Under the pieces are notes generated by a model. That model was given only the letters and a program-made list of their open reading frames with translations. It searched no databases and was not told the DNA's origin. The position numbers were made by a program, and so were the translations under genes. From Linnemannia hyalina (Eukaryota > Mortierellomycota > Mortierellomycetes > Mortierellales > Mortierellaceae), in contig JAHRHY010000023.1 of assembly GCA_019671135.1 (NCBI GenBank), positions 372,001 through 436,000 on the forward strand: a DNA stretch of 64,000 nt. The letters are read 5' to 3'. Positions 1-12,700 of the stretch are shown piece by piece (the stretch's first letter is position 1; each line of letters starts with the position of its first letter).

Positions 1-3000
1 ATCCTCCGGCAAGAGATGATGTACTGTCATCCGTGACTCTCTCAGGACCTCCAACAGTAGCTCAATATCATCTGGCTCAACATCCTGTAGGGCAATTTGT
101 TCCTGGTTTGATTCGCGGAAATCACCCAGGAGGAGGGTGTAGAAGAAGGGTGAGGCACGGGAGAGACACTTTCGGTCGGGGAAGATGATGGTGCGGTCCT
201 GGACCAGGAACGAAATCGGGACCGCAGGATCTTTTTCCTTTGCGCTGGCAGCATCAGTCGAAGAACCGGCGAGGTTGATGACATGAGCTTCCCACTCTTT
301 GGTCATGACCTCTGAATAAGTCTCGACAAGCTCCAGATGCTGCTTCCTCCATCGTTCAGTATGCCTCCACCCCAGGGACTGGAACGCCAACCCAGAACTA
401 AGTCTTCTCAACAACGCTTCTTCCTTCTGTACACTCTTCGTATCCACCACCACACCTTCCATCCCTCCACCTTCCTCGCCAACACCGTCATCATCATCAT
501 ACTCAATCTCAAGCGTCAGCATACGACAAATAACGCCCAGAACCGACTCGCTCTCCAACAAGCCCGTCTTCTCAACCCTAGATCCCCACAAAACCCAAGG
601 CGGCGGGTCCAAGGTATACATAAACACGATCGCACAATACTCCCTTAACCAAAACACACTATCCGCAGTCTCGTCCGCATCGACAAGCCCTCCCTGTCGA
701 CGACCGCCAACGTACTGATAGATCCGTTCGAATTGGCCTCGGAGGGGGAGCATAACGGTTTGGAAGTGTCGGAGGAGTTGTTGGTGGAGTTGCTGGTGCC
801 GCTGGGTTGGGAGGATGAGATCAAGTGAGCGGAGTGGGTTCGGTGGTGATTCTTGATCGTCATGTGGTTCTTCTGCGGCTGCTGCAGAGGTGGGTTCTTC
901 CTCCATGAGTTCTTCTCCCTCGTTCTCCTCAGCAGGTCCCTGAGCAGTGTTCTCTGGTTCTGTGACTGAAAAGTCGCGCGTAAAAAAAATGTATTAGTAA
1001 ATATTTGATCCAACTCCCACAATCAAAATCAAAATCACGAATGCAATGAACAAACGACCAAGTGAACAAAACAGCCGCAACTTACGCTCAAAGATGGTTT
1101 TGTCGCGGTAGAACCGAAGCGGTTGATCAATCTCCAAGATCGCGGCAAAGAGCTCAGTAATAGAGTTGTTCGAGACCACGGCCTTGGCAGACTCCTCGGA
1201 CGTCATGACCTTGGACAATGTCTCAAACAGCGACTTTTCAATCAGTTCCCGTGGCACATTGGCATCGCCGCCAGTAGTAGCTTCAGGATCAATATTATTC
1301 CCGCGACGACGACGATGACGAATCGAAGCAGGCATGGAGCCAACAAGAGACCGCTCAACCATCATCCGGCCGAGCATCCAGATGACTCCAGGTTTCGACA
1401 CTAGACGTTGCTGGCAGGTCGGGAGGTGCGCGATCTGGGCCAGAAGAAGACTTGCCTCCACCAGGATCGACTCTTCCCTCTCGAAGAGTGGATGCCACCA
1501 CTTTGACCGCTGTCCAATACCACCCAGCAAGAGATCGCTAGACCATTCGGTCTTTGGAGGGGCCAGGATCGACAAAAGCAGCGGGACAATCGATGCTACC
1601 GCGACTGAGCCACCAGGGCCCGCAGTTGCCGAGAAGGACTTGATCGTCGACGGCATACACTTCCACCACATCATTTCCTCCTCCCCCCCAGGTGCTCCCA
1701 GATCAAGATCCACCAACTGCGTCAGCCCCTGTCGATCCAGCCAAAAGTTCCTTAGCGCATAGAAACATCTCTGAGCAATCCTCCGGCAATGTGTCTCCCG
1801 AATACTGTATCCACGCAAGTTCAATCGTCTGACATTCGCGCCAAGAAGAGCTACCAGAAACGGCAACGCGCTCCATCGCTCCCGCATGTTGAATCGGATA
1901 TTCGACTCGGCCCCCAAGTACACCGCCGCATCGACCAATAACAACGCTCGTTCCTGGATCCACTTGGAGCCGCCTGCCGCCATCACATCTCCCGTGCCAA
2001 CAGTGATGAACCTATCGTCCCTCAAATCGGTAAGGACGTAGAGCATCCGGAAATGAAAGAAGCGCGGGCCAAATATATCCGAAAGCAGCCAACGGCCCTT
2101 TGGATAGTACTTCCAGAACAACGCAAACACCTTCAATGCCTTTAACCCCATCTCTGCGTCCAGGGTCAAGTCTGGCGTGAAAGGATAGTCGTTGGCGACG
2201 TCCTTATTCATGCGCGGCTCCAGGATCCAGGTCCGAGCCGACTCTGCTTCCTGATCCAACGGACGCATGATCCTGTCCACCAATGCGGTGTACCCGACCG
2301 TCCACTCATTCCAATTGACATTCTCAATCCAGGCGTTCGCGCCGTCATACTTCAAGAACCCAGGGAGGAGGTTCAACGCCAGATGCAGGTACCGCCTGCT
2401 TGTCGCCTCTGGCAGTTCCTTCGACGGCGTCCCAAAGAGTTCCCGCGTTGCTGGTTCAGAAAGCAACATCACCAAGACGTTCGGAACTCGGCTGTAAACG
2501 ATGAGGTCCTCAGAGGCCTTGTTGGCGCCAAAACATCCCAAGACAACTCCCAGCATGGCTTCCAGGATTCCAGGTTTTAGTCGGATCAACGATACAGCAG
2601 TCGAATTGTCCGCAGAGTTGTTGCTGTCGCCGTTGTTGCTAGTTAATGGCGGTGATGATGATACGCTGGCAGCGGCGGTTCCTGTTGCAGCTGACTGGGT
2701 CGAGGTGGTTGGTATGTCGTTGAAAAACTCGATCGTCCTCCGCATAATAGTCAGTCCGACAGGCCGAGGGTATCCAGAGTACAGCGCGGCATGGCGTTTC
2801 TTATTCGAGACCAGATTCACAATCAGCTTGGTTAGATACTCTAGAACAGAAGCCTGGTGTTTCAGCACAGCCTCTTTCCTGGTGACAGCATCGTCCTGCG
2901 TCAAAGGCCCAGCTGGGAGGCCCTTGTCGTCCTTGTCGCCATACTCTTGGCCCTGATAATCGTCGTCATGGGAGGTGATATAGTAACCGTACCACGCCAA

Positions 3001-4269
3001 CAACGTGTCCATCCCTTCCTCCAACAGCACCGCCATGGTTGAGTCCTTCTCTTGAAATATCCAGCAGGTCCAATAAATTGCTCCGCAGAGGACCAAGACC
3101 AACCTGTCGCATGAGGGTAGGGCCACCTTGTCGAAAAAGAAGATTTGTTGTAGTTCTATCCAGAGCTCGACCAGCAAGCTCATCGGGGCAGCCTCTTGGA
3201 GTAGTTTCAGCTTGTCCAACCCATGAGAATGTTGTAATACGATGGTTGATGTCGAATGATGCCCTGCTTCCTGTAAGAATGACTGTAGTAACAAAAGACC
3301 CCTTGACCGAACTCCGACGAGTGACGACTCGTCCGGCTTGCCAGAGCCACCACCATCTCCTTGACCGTTACTCGCTCCTGCTCCAACTCCAGGGTTCTCC
3401 AAAGCATCTCCAATATCCTGATCAGCTTGGAAACCCGACATGGTACCCGACAGAATCGTAGAGAGATCCTTCCTGAGATCCTCTAGGACAGATCGCAGGG
3501 CAGGCAGGATCTCCCACGCGAGTTTCTCCTGCACGATGAGCTTGTGTGATGTCAATATCCGCAGCCCATATTCTTGTAGCTTGATCGAGGACGATCGGAG
3601 TAACGACGACAGAGCCAGCACAACATTCGCGCCACCGCTCCTCCTTTGTTTCGAACTGGACGGCGGCTGGCTGCCGAGTCCGGTGCTACCATTGCTGGGT
3701 GAGACGGACATCATCCGCTTGCAAAAATCCTGCGGAGGGAAGGGCGGGTTGGTGGTTAGGGGGTTGGTGCAAAAGCTCAAGATCTTGGCACACATGAGTT
3801 GGACATCTGTCGAGTCCACGCGTGGTCCTAGAGGTACGGTGCCGATAAGGATGGGTGCAAGAAAGTTATCGAGAATCTTTCCTTTCCCCCGGTCGTCGAG
3901 AGGAACTGCAGTCTTTTTCCTGTCATCGGCCGGTGAAGTAGACGCTGCTCCGTTGCTGCTGATGGTCGTTGTGGTGCCGGTGGACCTGCCGTTGACGTTC
4001 GTAGTCGTCGTGACACTCTGCAGTACTGTAACAATAGCCTTGAGAGTATGACGGATCTGGCTGTGAACAGACCCCTGTTGCAGAGTCTCGAGGTCGTTGG
4101 GTCCTGTCTGACGGTCCTGGTATTTGTGTAACTCGACTAGGAGCCAGTTTGAGAGTTCTCCTAGGAGGTGGAGCTGTCGAGTATGGTCGAGCATGGCGAG
4201 ATGCTCTCGAACATTAGGCTTGTTACGGTCATGACTCCGCAAGAGAGCAATAAGTTCTGCAGTTCTCAT
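1..4269 (-). CDS. Armadillo-like helical repeat protein with C-terminal BTB/POZ domain (3' end beyond window)
   Basis: Two exons are visible, 4269-1086 and 965 to the window edge. The intron (966-1085) has a GTAAGT donor and a TTTTCAG acceptor and keeps the frame. The first 1061 residues are leucine-rich alpha-helical sequence of armadillo/HEAT type, broken by Ser/Thr/Asn-rich linkers. Exon 2 starts with an acidic linker and ends in a typical BTB fold: DRTIIFPDRKCLSRASPFF, then a FYTLLLGDF segment and DDIELLLEVL. ARM repeats followed by BTB is the layout of animal ARMC5, a CUL3 adaptor, so a substrate-adaptor role in ubiquitination is a reasonable inference, but orthology is not shown. The start ATG at 4269 opens directly into helical sequence. 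The stop codon lies outside the window. The BTB identification is confident; the ARM assignment rests on composition and pattern. Confidence 0.85.
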
Positions 4270-5080
4270 TCAATGGGAGTAAGGGAAAGAGGGCTTATTT
4301 CTCCCGAGTTTCGGTGGCGAAATGGAATAGTGGAGGAGAGATGTGAGTAGGGGGTAATCGTGGCAAAAGACTTTTGTTAAAAGTGGCGTTTAGTGCCGCG
4401 CCTTTGCAAAGTCGTCGATGTGACTGCGAACATTTAAATACATTGAACATTTATTTTTGCAGGAAGAACGGATGTGATACAGCTGTGCTTCGCCCATCAG
4501 TTACCTTTTCGATGCATTTATCATTGCCAACTACTGATCACTGCTCGCTTTGAGCATCTTGGTCTTGGACCTTTAGATCAGACATGACATCTGACTACAC
4601 AACCTGCCTGCTTGGTTTTTTGATGAAAAAAAACGAATATCTTCTCACTCGCCAATGCCACGTTTCTCAATGAACCTTTTATGATTCCAAAGGATCTTCT
4701 AGCCCTTTCACACTACAGTGCCTGTGTCTACTGTAGAAAGTACAGGACTATACGTGAAAAATCGCTGTAAGAGTCGAATCGTCCGTTATCTTGCTCGCTT
4801 TTCAACCCTGGGAAAATGGTCAATACCTGTGCTGTACACGTGACGATTTATTTTGAGCCAAGCGACACGATTGGCCACATTCTCAGCATTGGCAAGTGTG
4901 CCAAGCAGACGACAAAAGACGCTTGTGCACTTGTTTTTCATTCTCACTCCATTCCCCACATCCCTTTTGTTTCCTCTTCTCTCGACTTCCATCACACCCC
5001 ACTCACCACCCCTCACACTCATAACCGACCAAGCAACAACACAACAATAAGAAATACACAAAACTACCAGACACACCACA
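4270..5080. promoter_or_regulatory. Divergent promoter region between the ARM/BTB gene and calcipressin
   Basis: 811 bp between two divergent start codons. It holds CT-rich stretches, an ATTGG (inverted CCAAT) box near 4870 and an A/C-rich untranslated leader ending CACCACA before the ATG at 5081. I see no gene in it. Confidence 0.5.
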
Positions 5081-6092
5081 ATGCCAGAATCAACTTCACC
5101 CATCCTACCAACTAACACCCTCATCATCACCAACCTCGAGGTGCCCCATTTCGAGAAGGAGACCATGCTCAAGCTCAAGGTCAAGGCAGAGGCCTTTGGC
5201 GATATCTTTTACTTTGCTCCCATCAGGTCGTTCTACAGAGTCTTTGTCGTCTACAAGGCCACCTTTGATGCCCAACGCGCCAAGGCTGCCCTTCACAACA
5301 CCACTTTTGAAGGATCCACTATCCTCGTCTACTTTGGCCAGGTATACTTCCTTTCACTTGATTCAATGGGCGATACGTCAGCCTTTCGTTGATGCAAAAC
5401 TAACGAGTCTTGTTTTGACATATGGTTGAAAACAACAATATTAGCACACAGAGACGGTCATCGATCCTGCATCTCGCTACCTGCACCCCCCAGAGCTCGA
5501 AAAGAACTGGCTCATCTCTCCACCAGGCTCACCCCCAATCGGATGGTCCCAGGTCCGCGAAGACCCTCCCAACTCCCTGCACTTAGCCGACGATCTCGTA
5601 AAGGCTTTGCTCGAGATGGGCCAGCCCGTTTACCAACTCCCAAGACCTGATGGCTCCTTTGCTGACAGATCTCATCTCTTTGAAACCGAAATCGAGGACT
5701 TCTCATTGGACGATCCACACCTTCAAGAGAGTGCTGCAGAAAACACCGGCTCGGGATCAGGAACAAAGGAAACGGATGATTCTATCAGCGTCAAGAGCAG
5801 TGGCAGCGCAAGTCAACTGCATCAACAGATCTTGGACCTCAAAATCGATACCCAGTCGTCATCCGCTCGATCGGGTTCACCCAACTCGACGCACACTCCA
5901 GCGTCATCCCTGTTCCCTCCAGCAACACCTACTGTCTTGGCATTCTCGCCCGCGAAGGAGTCAGAGGGAGACCAACCGTTTATTACAGTTCAGGATTGGG
6001 GTGTTCAAGGTGATAGCGTTGCAGCACCCACACCTCTGAAGCGCCGCGGATCCATCCCCAAGACTGTCTTCCCTATTGGACCTGCGCACTAG
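5081..6092 (+). CDS. RCN1: Calcipressin (regulator of calcineurin, RCAN family)
   Basis: Exons 5081-5341 and 5445-6092 give 302 residues, with an intron in phase 0 (GTATAC..TTAG). Residues 12-87 form the degenerate RRM fold of calcipressins. The family signature LISPPGSPPIGW lies at about 110-121. Near the C-terminus PFITVQ (about 265-270) fits a PxIxIT-type calcineurin docking motif. Family members bind calcineurin and tune Ca2+-dependent signalling; the phosphorylatable serines of the SPP motif are present. The tail between is Ser/Thr-rich and probably disordered. The start is chosen because the RRM begins about 11 residues after it and an untranslated A/C-rich leader precedes it. The identification is strong because of the SPP signature. 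Confidence 0.95.
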
Positions 6093-7055
6093 AAGAAATC
6101 AACGATGCGTTCTTCTTTTTGCGTTGCTATCATTGTACCATAACACCTTCAACGAAACACATAATAAACCGTGCATTGCCATGAACATCACTCATTAATG
6201 TCTTGTGTTCGTTCTCGCTAACCTATTACTACTACAAACGCACAAACACTGGAATCATTCCCCGTGCGTCCAATTGACGTCCAGATACGGATAAGAGTTT
6301 TTTGTCCTCTGTCCATGACCACATCACAGATGTACAAGGTCTACATTCTTCTCTCCCTTTCAAAAGAAATAGCAGTATAAACGTAAAGACATTGAGAGAT
6401 GATGGTCCTCTAAGATTGACGCTAGAAGCAATAGTCGCCCATCCTTTGTCCGAACACACTGTTGTTTATTTCGTTCATCTCCTCAACTTCCAAGCTAGAG
6501 AACTATGACGTGAGTTGCTATGCTTAGTGCATTCCATATTTTTAACGTTCCCTGCCCTCCTCATTTTCTGCCATACGTCCATGAGCTGTATTGCTGGGTA
6601 TGAAGAGCGAGTGGGCCAGCAACTCGTTCCATAGCAACCGAATCCGGACCCTACTACTCGAATTGATCAGGCTGGGGTACTCACTTGATCTGTCTCCGTC
6701 ATGCTCAATACTACTGCCGCCGTCCCGATCCTGAACAGCCCATTTGAGCGACTGCGAGTAAAAAAAAGTCGGAAGGAAAAGTAAACGGCGGGAAAAAATA
6801 ATATTGAAAGTCGTTGCAGGAAAATGAAATGCAAGTTGCATGAATAGTCTTCAATTGCATCACAAGGTTGTCGGGCGGGTCCGTGGATCAACAGCATGAA
6901 GAGGAAGAGAAAAGAGCGCTATCGGCGGTAAACTTTGATGACTGCCCCCTTGCATCCACGCTTTCCGCAGGCTGGACCAAACCTCAGACCCTGGGCTAGA
7001 AGCCATTCCCTTCCCTTCTCTTCCATCCTGTGCCCTGCCTGGTCTGCTGTGTCTC
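6093..7055. other. Convergent intergenic region; may contain extra 3' exons of the VanZ-like gene
   Basis: This lies between the 3' ends of calcipressin and the VanZ-like gene. An AATAAA near 6161 could end the calcipressin transcript. On the minus strand a pyrimidine-rich acceptor (ACTCGCAG) opens an in-phase segment from about 6753 that ends at a good GTGAGTAC donor or reads on to a stop at 6542. This could be a C-terminal extension of the VanZ-like protein. No other gene is seen. Confidence 0.4.
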
Positions 7056-7742
7056 TCATACCATCTCAAGCGCCTCGTACTGAACTTCTCTTCGGGAGTA
7101 ACGACGCTCTCGAAGACGATCCACAACTGTCGCCAACAACAATCCGATGACGGTCCCAATCACATTCGCGAAGATGTCATGGCTGTCATACGCCCTTGTC
7201 TATTGTTCAACAAAGAAAACAAGGGTTTTTCTCATTGTTAGATTCATCATTTGTAGTCAGTCCTGTGAAATGACGGAACTAGGCAAACTCGTTGGGGGAA
7301 AGAGATTCGTGTGCTATAGTAAACAAGTCAACAAATAAACAATAGGTGCGCATTGTCACAAACATCTCCCATCGAATGAATATATCCACCTCCATCCTCT
7401 TCAAACAAAAACACCCCTATTAAAAACACATACCGGCGAAATAATAGGCTGCAGGATCTCAGACGCAAAGGCAAGCACGCCAACGGGCACAGCAGTCAAC
7501 AGAACATTATGTACTCGAGAAGGTCGGTTCCAGATGAAGAAGGTCAAGAAGGTGAGGATGAGGAATCCAGAGGAATGCAGAATCTTGTCCTGGGGTAGGT
7601 TTTCATGGTAGGGGATCTTGTCTGTGGGGAGGAACCCAAGTGCAGCTAGGAAGAGACCTTGTAGTATGACCAGGAATATAAAGAAGAACCGCATGCCGTA
7701 AGTCGGTAGTGAAGATGGAATGAAACTTTTTGCTGGGTGCAT
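7056..7742 (-). CDS. VanZ-like family membrane protein
   Basis: Exon 1 (7742-7434) and exon 2 (7199-7056) join in phase 0 across a 234-nt intron (GTATGT..ATAG) to give 150 residues. Four hydrophobic segments are visible at about 17-38, 53-67, 74-93 and 112-130. The VanZ pattern is clear: LPTDKIPYHENLPQDKILH after the first membrane segment, then SEILQP, and a final helix DSHDIFANVIGTVIGLLLAT. The function of fungal VanZ-like proteins is unknown; the bacterial namesake affects glycopeptide tolerance. The stop used here (TGA at 7056-7058) immediately follows GAGATG|GT, which could itself be a splice donor (GTATGA), so the true C-terminus may be longer and use sequence near 6753-6542. The identity is confident; the 3' end is not. 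Confidence 0.8.
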
Positions 7743-9705
7743 GCAAAGAGATGTGAAAGTGGGAAGTCAAAGACGCCAGCCAGGTACATGTCGAGCAGTC
7801 ACAATGCTACTGAGACGCGTAAAGGAGAAACACGCTCCTCCCCAGCCTGGACACCGCAGGAACACAGTGGAATTTGTAAAAACTCAAAATGACAATAAGG
7901 ACAAGTCGTACGCAATACCCAGCACCATGTGGCTAGACGGTCTTCTGCCCCTGACGGCTCACTCACCTTCTCGCCTCATCCTCCGCTGCCCTTTTGTTGA
8001 GTTTGTGCCTTGCCGTACTCTTCTTCTTGTACCTGTCCCCGGTTCCGCGTAACCGAAAGGAGCAAAGAAAATAAAGGGGGTAGCGGAAGAGGAGGTAAGC
8101 GAGCACAGGATGTCGTCAACAACAACATCAGCAACCCAACAAGAATAACAACAACAGGCGGTACAACAAAGCGAAAAGGAGAGAGCGAATAGAGAAGGGG
8201 ATAACAAAAAGGGAGGTAACACTTGTCCGATATAAAAAATTCAATGACCATGTCATATGCTGTTTGTTGACGGCATCCGAATGACCATTTGGATGGAGAG
8301 AGAATGGGAGCAAAACTCACAAACTGGGCTGAAAAGAGTGTTGATCCCTCTTTTCCCTCCTTTTTCCTCGCTCTCACTCTCTCGCCTCGTACTTCCACAT
8401 GGCCCTTTTTTCGTTTGCGTTGCTCGTGTTGGCCATCCATGTGCCGTTCTCCGGCCTGCATGTCCAATTGAGTGCGAAAGGGTAGAAGGTGAGCGGGATG
8501 CTTTCAGGGGTAAAATAGTTATCGTTAGCCTCGCATTTTTTATGCGCACCAGTCAGGAATGACTTTGTATGCTATGGGAAGACCAATGGAAACAACAATT
8601 CCAAAGAGCAGTTTCAATAACAACAACATCGACATCAACATCATCATCAACAACTGTCGCTTTTCCTCTTCCCGATGGTCGCGATGTTCATTCTTGTTTT
8701 TTTCCCTCGCTTTTTTTATTTTTTTTATTTTTTTTATTTTTTATTTTTTTTGACTTGATTCCATGATCTCAATGGGCACAATCTCGACCTGACAGACAGA
8801 ATAAAGAAAAACTATTAAAGTGCGAACAGACCCTTCCTTCATCCAACCTTTTCTTTTCCCTCTTCTTTTTTTTTTGCCTCCCTTTTGCCTCCCTGGTCAA
8901 CCTATCCCGACCTCATTCCCCCGCTCCCGATCGTCGCATTACCAGTGCATTGTCTCAAACCCTGCCTGCCTTTCTACTCTCTTCCCTCTCTTTTTTTCTT
9001 CCTTCGTCGCCCAAACCTGCACCCTTTTCATAGCTTTGCCAATACTGTAGTGTGTCTGTGAGTGAGCAAAGATGAACTTTTCTGCATAATTTTTTTTCTT
9101 CCTGTATCGTTGTTGTTTTCGTTGTTCGTCCCAGGCGCGCACAACTTCAACATCTCGCGGCATATGTCCGCAGGACCAGGAGTAAGGACAACAACCATCC
9201 TAGCTAAGCAAGAACGGCATCATCTTCATCCCTCCTTCCCTTCCCTCCCTTCTCCTTTTTGCTGGGCAGGCATTGTTGTTGTTGTTTTGATGTCTTTTGT
9301 CTGTTGCTGTTTGTTTGTCGTCGTTGTCGTCTCTTGACCCGCCTTTTTTTTTTTTTTTTTTTTACTTTCTCCTCATCGAGATCTTTACTTATCCCTCGTT
9401 TTTTTTTCTCTCTCTTCCTTTTCCTCCACTCTCCTCCTCCTAGCCCTCGTCATCAACCTCCTCGTTTTTCCTCCCCTGCCACTTTTTACCACCTGCTACG
9501 TTACGACCGGCCAACTCTACCGTCTTTTTTTTTTTACGTCTACACACTCACTCCCTCGAGGAACGCCTTTTCTTTCTCACCCATTCCTATTGTTTTCTAT
9601 TCAAATTCGTCCTCCACCATCTTCTCCCACGACTCTTAAAAAACAAGCCAAGGAATTTCTTTTAGCGCGCATTGGTCACCGCCTTTTCTATCTCGCAACT
9701 TTTGG
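7743..9705. other. Long CT-rich gene-free region, probable promoter and leader
   Basis: Almost 2 kb made of CT-, T- and TTTTATTT-type runs (for example 8709-8751 and 9343-9363) with short A/C-rich patches. The open frames here are simple products of pyrimidine-rich sequence with no recognisable domain. It separates the VanZ-like gene from the DUF1399 gene and probably carries both promoters. Nothing else is seen. Confidence 0.5.
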
Positions 9706-12700
9706 ATGGACCAAGCGACGCCATCCAACTTTTATTTGACAATCTGTCTGTATGTCTCTTTCTACTTTCTGTTCTTCACCTCCACGAGCCACCAACTCAT
9801 TGTGCCCCCGACCGACCAGGAACTGAACGAAACCCGCCGCGCCCAGTCAGCATCCGAACAATTGGATCCCTTTCTTGCTGCAACCCGACAGGCAAAGGCA
9901 ACACGACAAGTCAAAAGCATCGCCAAAGCAAGAGCCAAACGCACCGTCGATACCGTTCGAGGATATCATTCCCGACAGCACTCTAAACAGCAATATCAAC
10001 ACCACTCCAGGGGTAACACGTCAACTTCTTCTGCAGGAGATAAGCAACACCAACAGCACCACCAACAGTCGTACTCTTTTCAGAACCCTCACTTGCGGCA
10101 ACATTCTCGACAGAAGAGTCAGGCGAAGAGACACTACCCAACAGTCACCACCCTCTTTGAGATCCCCGGTCGTTACCACTTTGAAGATCCTCCATTTCTT
10201 CCTCTTCCTCCTTCTTCTTCTTCCTTCCCTCTTTCTTCTTCTTCTCTTCTCGCCAACAGCACTACTTCCTCTCCCTCCTTCAGCAACAACCTTAACTACA
10301 ACAATATTAATAGTAATATCTTCCTTGGCCCATCACCCTTCAACGGCAACGACGGCAGTTTCACTCCCAACACTTTCTATCAAGAGTACAACGACAACCC
10401 TACCAACAACAACTACTTTCGCCGTAATACCAATACCAATCCCAACAACAACCACAACCATTACAACACACTGACCAGTCCGAGTGCAGGACTCAATTTT
10501 CAGCTCCTGCAGTATCACTCGGCCCGTGAACGCACACGCCTCTACCACCAACACCAATTACAGAACTACTACTACACTCCCCCTTTCCTTCCAACAGACA
10601 ACCCGTCTTCATCCAAGAAGCAATCAAAACGGCAGCAACGGCAGCCAAAACAACAACAGTACCCAACAACAACAGCAGCAACAGGAGGCTCATCCCACCC
10701 AAGAGTACAAGAACGAGAGCAGCAACAGCAACAGCAAGTGAGGAAAGCGTCGACGAGCATTGAGATTCAGTTACGACCCCAGCGGTACAAACCACCCCAA
10801 AAACATCTTCGAATCTTTCCTCGACAAAATCAGAACCGCTACTACCACTTTTACCCAGATCCAATCTTTCGCAAAAAGATGACAACCTCCACTACCACTA
10901 CCACACCAGAACCGACCACAGCGGCTCTTCCCACTACGACAGCAGTATCAACGACGACGGTGACGAGTTCTTCGCCCCCTATTTCAAACAAATCTGTCAC
11001 ACTCGCACCCTCACCCACATCGGCCGCTTCATCCGTGCCAGTGGAATCGTCTTATTCAATATCCTCAACATCTTCGACAACAGCAACACCGATAGTAGCA
11101 GGAGCACTAACAGCAATGGTAGGAGCAACAACACCGGCGGTTGGGAATGGGATTCAGGTCCAACAACAACAGCAACATCAGCCAAGAACAACTATTGGCT
11201 GGGCCGAAGGGAATCATCCTGCCAATGGACAAACAGCATCAACAATACCAAGGTCGTCCTCGTCTTCTCAGGCCGGATCAGGACAGGCGCAACTGGTAGG
11301 CCAGGGGCAGGCGCATATTCATCATCAAGGGACGACCACAACCACAACGACGGGTGGTTCCAATGCTTCCGTTTCTACTGTCCCTCTGGCCAATGGAAGC
11401 AACAACACCAACTACAATGTAACAGGACAAGGGACGACTAGGACAAGCTGGTCCAAGTGTCATCTCGAAGGTATGCTACTTCGTAGATGTTGTTATTTAT
11501 TCCACATACCAACATCTATCGGCTCCCTTTCACACTTTTGCGCACTGTGCAGTCAAGTACACGTCTTTCCTTCCCTCCCCCTCACCCCTTTCTTCTGTGG
11601 CATATGGTGTTCTCTCCTCTTTCTTCTCTGTCAACGTTCATTTTCTTTTTCCATCTTTTTTTCTGATCCGGCGAGATCGAGAACAAACAGACAACAAAAG
11701 AAGACAGAAAAAACCACACTTTGACCTTGAAGGAGTTGGCAAGTGATCTCATTACTGGCCGACGGGTGGAGTGCAATCCACATCCACTCTGTCCTACTAC
11801 TCCATTCCACCTCATCTGCACCTGTCCGGCAACTCTCACTGTGTATGTATGCTTGTGAGTATGTGCGCGCATGGACACATCGTCTATCTTTTTTTGTTCA
11901 ATCTCACACTCCTATTTTTTTTGTATTCGTTATCGAGTGACCCTTCCTATTCCTCCACTCCCTTAATGCTCTCCTTTTCTGCACTCTTTTCCTTTTCCCC
12001 TGTTTTCTTTATTTTTACTAGCCATGGATTGCTTAAAGATACCACTCCCTTCGTCCCCTCTTCCCCTGACAGACAGCATATCTAAACGTAACACCTTTTC
12101 TTCTATGTTCTTTTCTCGACACGTTCCCAATGGTGTCCTTGATTGGCCGTGATTAGAATCCGTTGCACCACCGACGCTGCTGGCTCACCTGCGTCTCCTG
12201 CGTCTGGTCCAGAGTCTGGTGATCGTCGAGGACGAGGACCTGGATTTTTTATTCCTGATCCGCTCCGAGGAGAGGTACCTGATGTACCTGGACCTCCTGC
12301 AACAGCTCCAGCCCCCACCTCATGCCGTCCCTCTCCCCCCTTTAGGTAAGGATTCTTTTTTTTCTCCCCTTTTCTTGCATTCATGCTTGCCTTACTTTTC
12401 TTGCTCTGTCGGTTTTGTATTGTCTCTGCCTTGCTATTGTGCCGTCTTCGTCCTCGGGAGCCACGCGAGGACTTCATGGACTAATGGATCATTGAGTAGA
12501 TTGTATCCGAACTCTCTCTCTCCTTTTTACCAGCTGGGCAAAGGAGCCGCCTCTTATTACTACTCCAAAGAAGTCTCTCTATCTTTGGCTCCCATCGGTT
12601 AAAACAACCGCAACTTGATCTAATCTCTCTCCTCCCCTTTTCCACCTCCCTCTTCCTCCTCTTTCTCCTCCGTCTTTCCTTTCCTCTCGACGAATAATAG

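Noticed and set aside
7976..9639. Several open frames of 60-160 codons in the CT-rich region
   Set aside because: They are made of Leu/Ser/Phe/Pro or Lys/Arg/Glu simple sequence, overlap on both strands, and show no domain or splice support.
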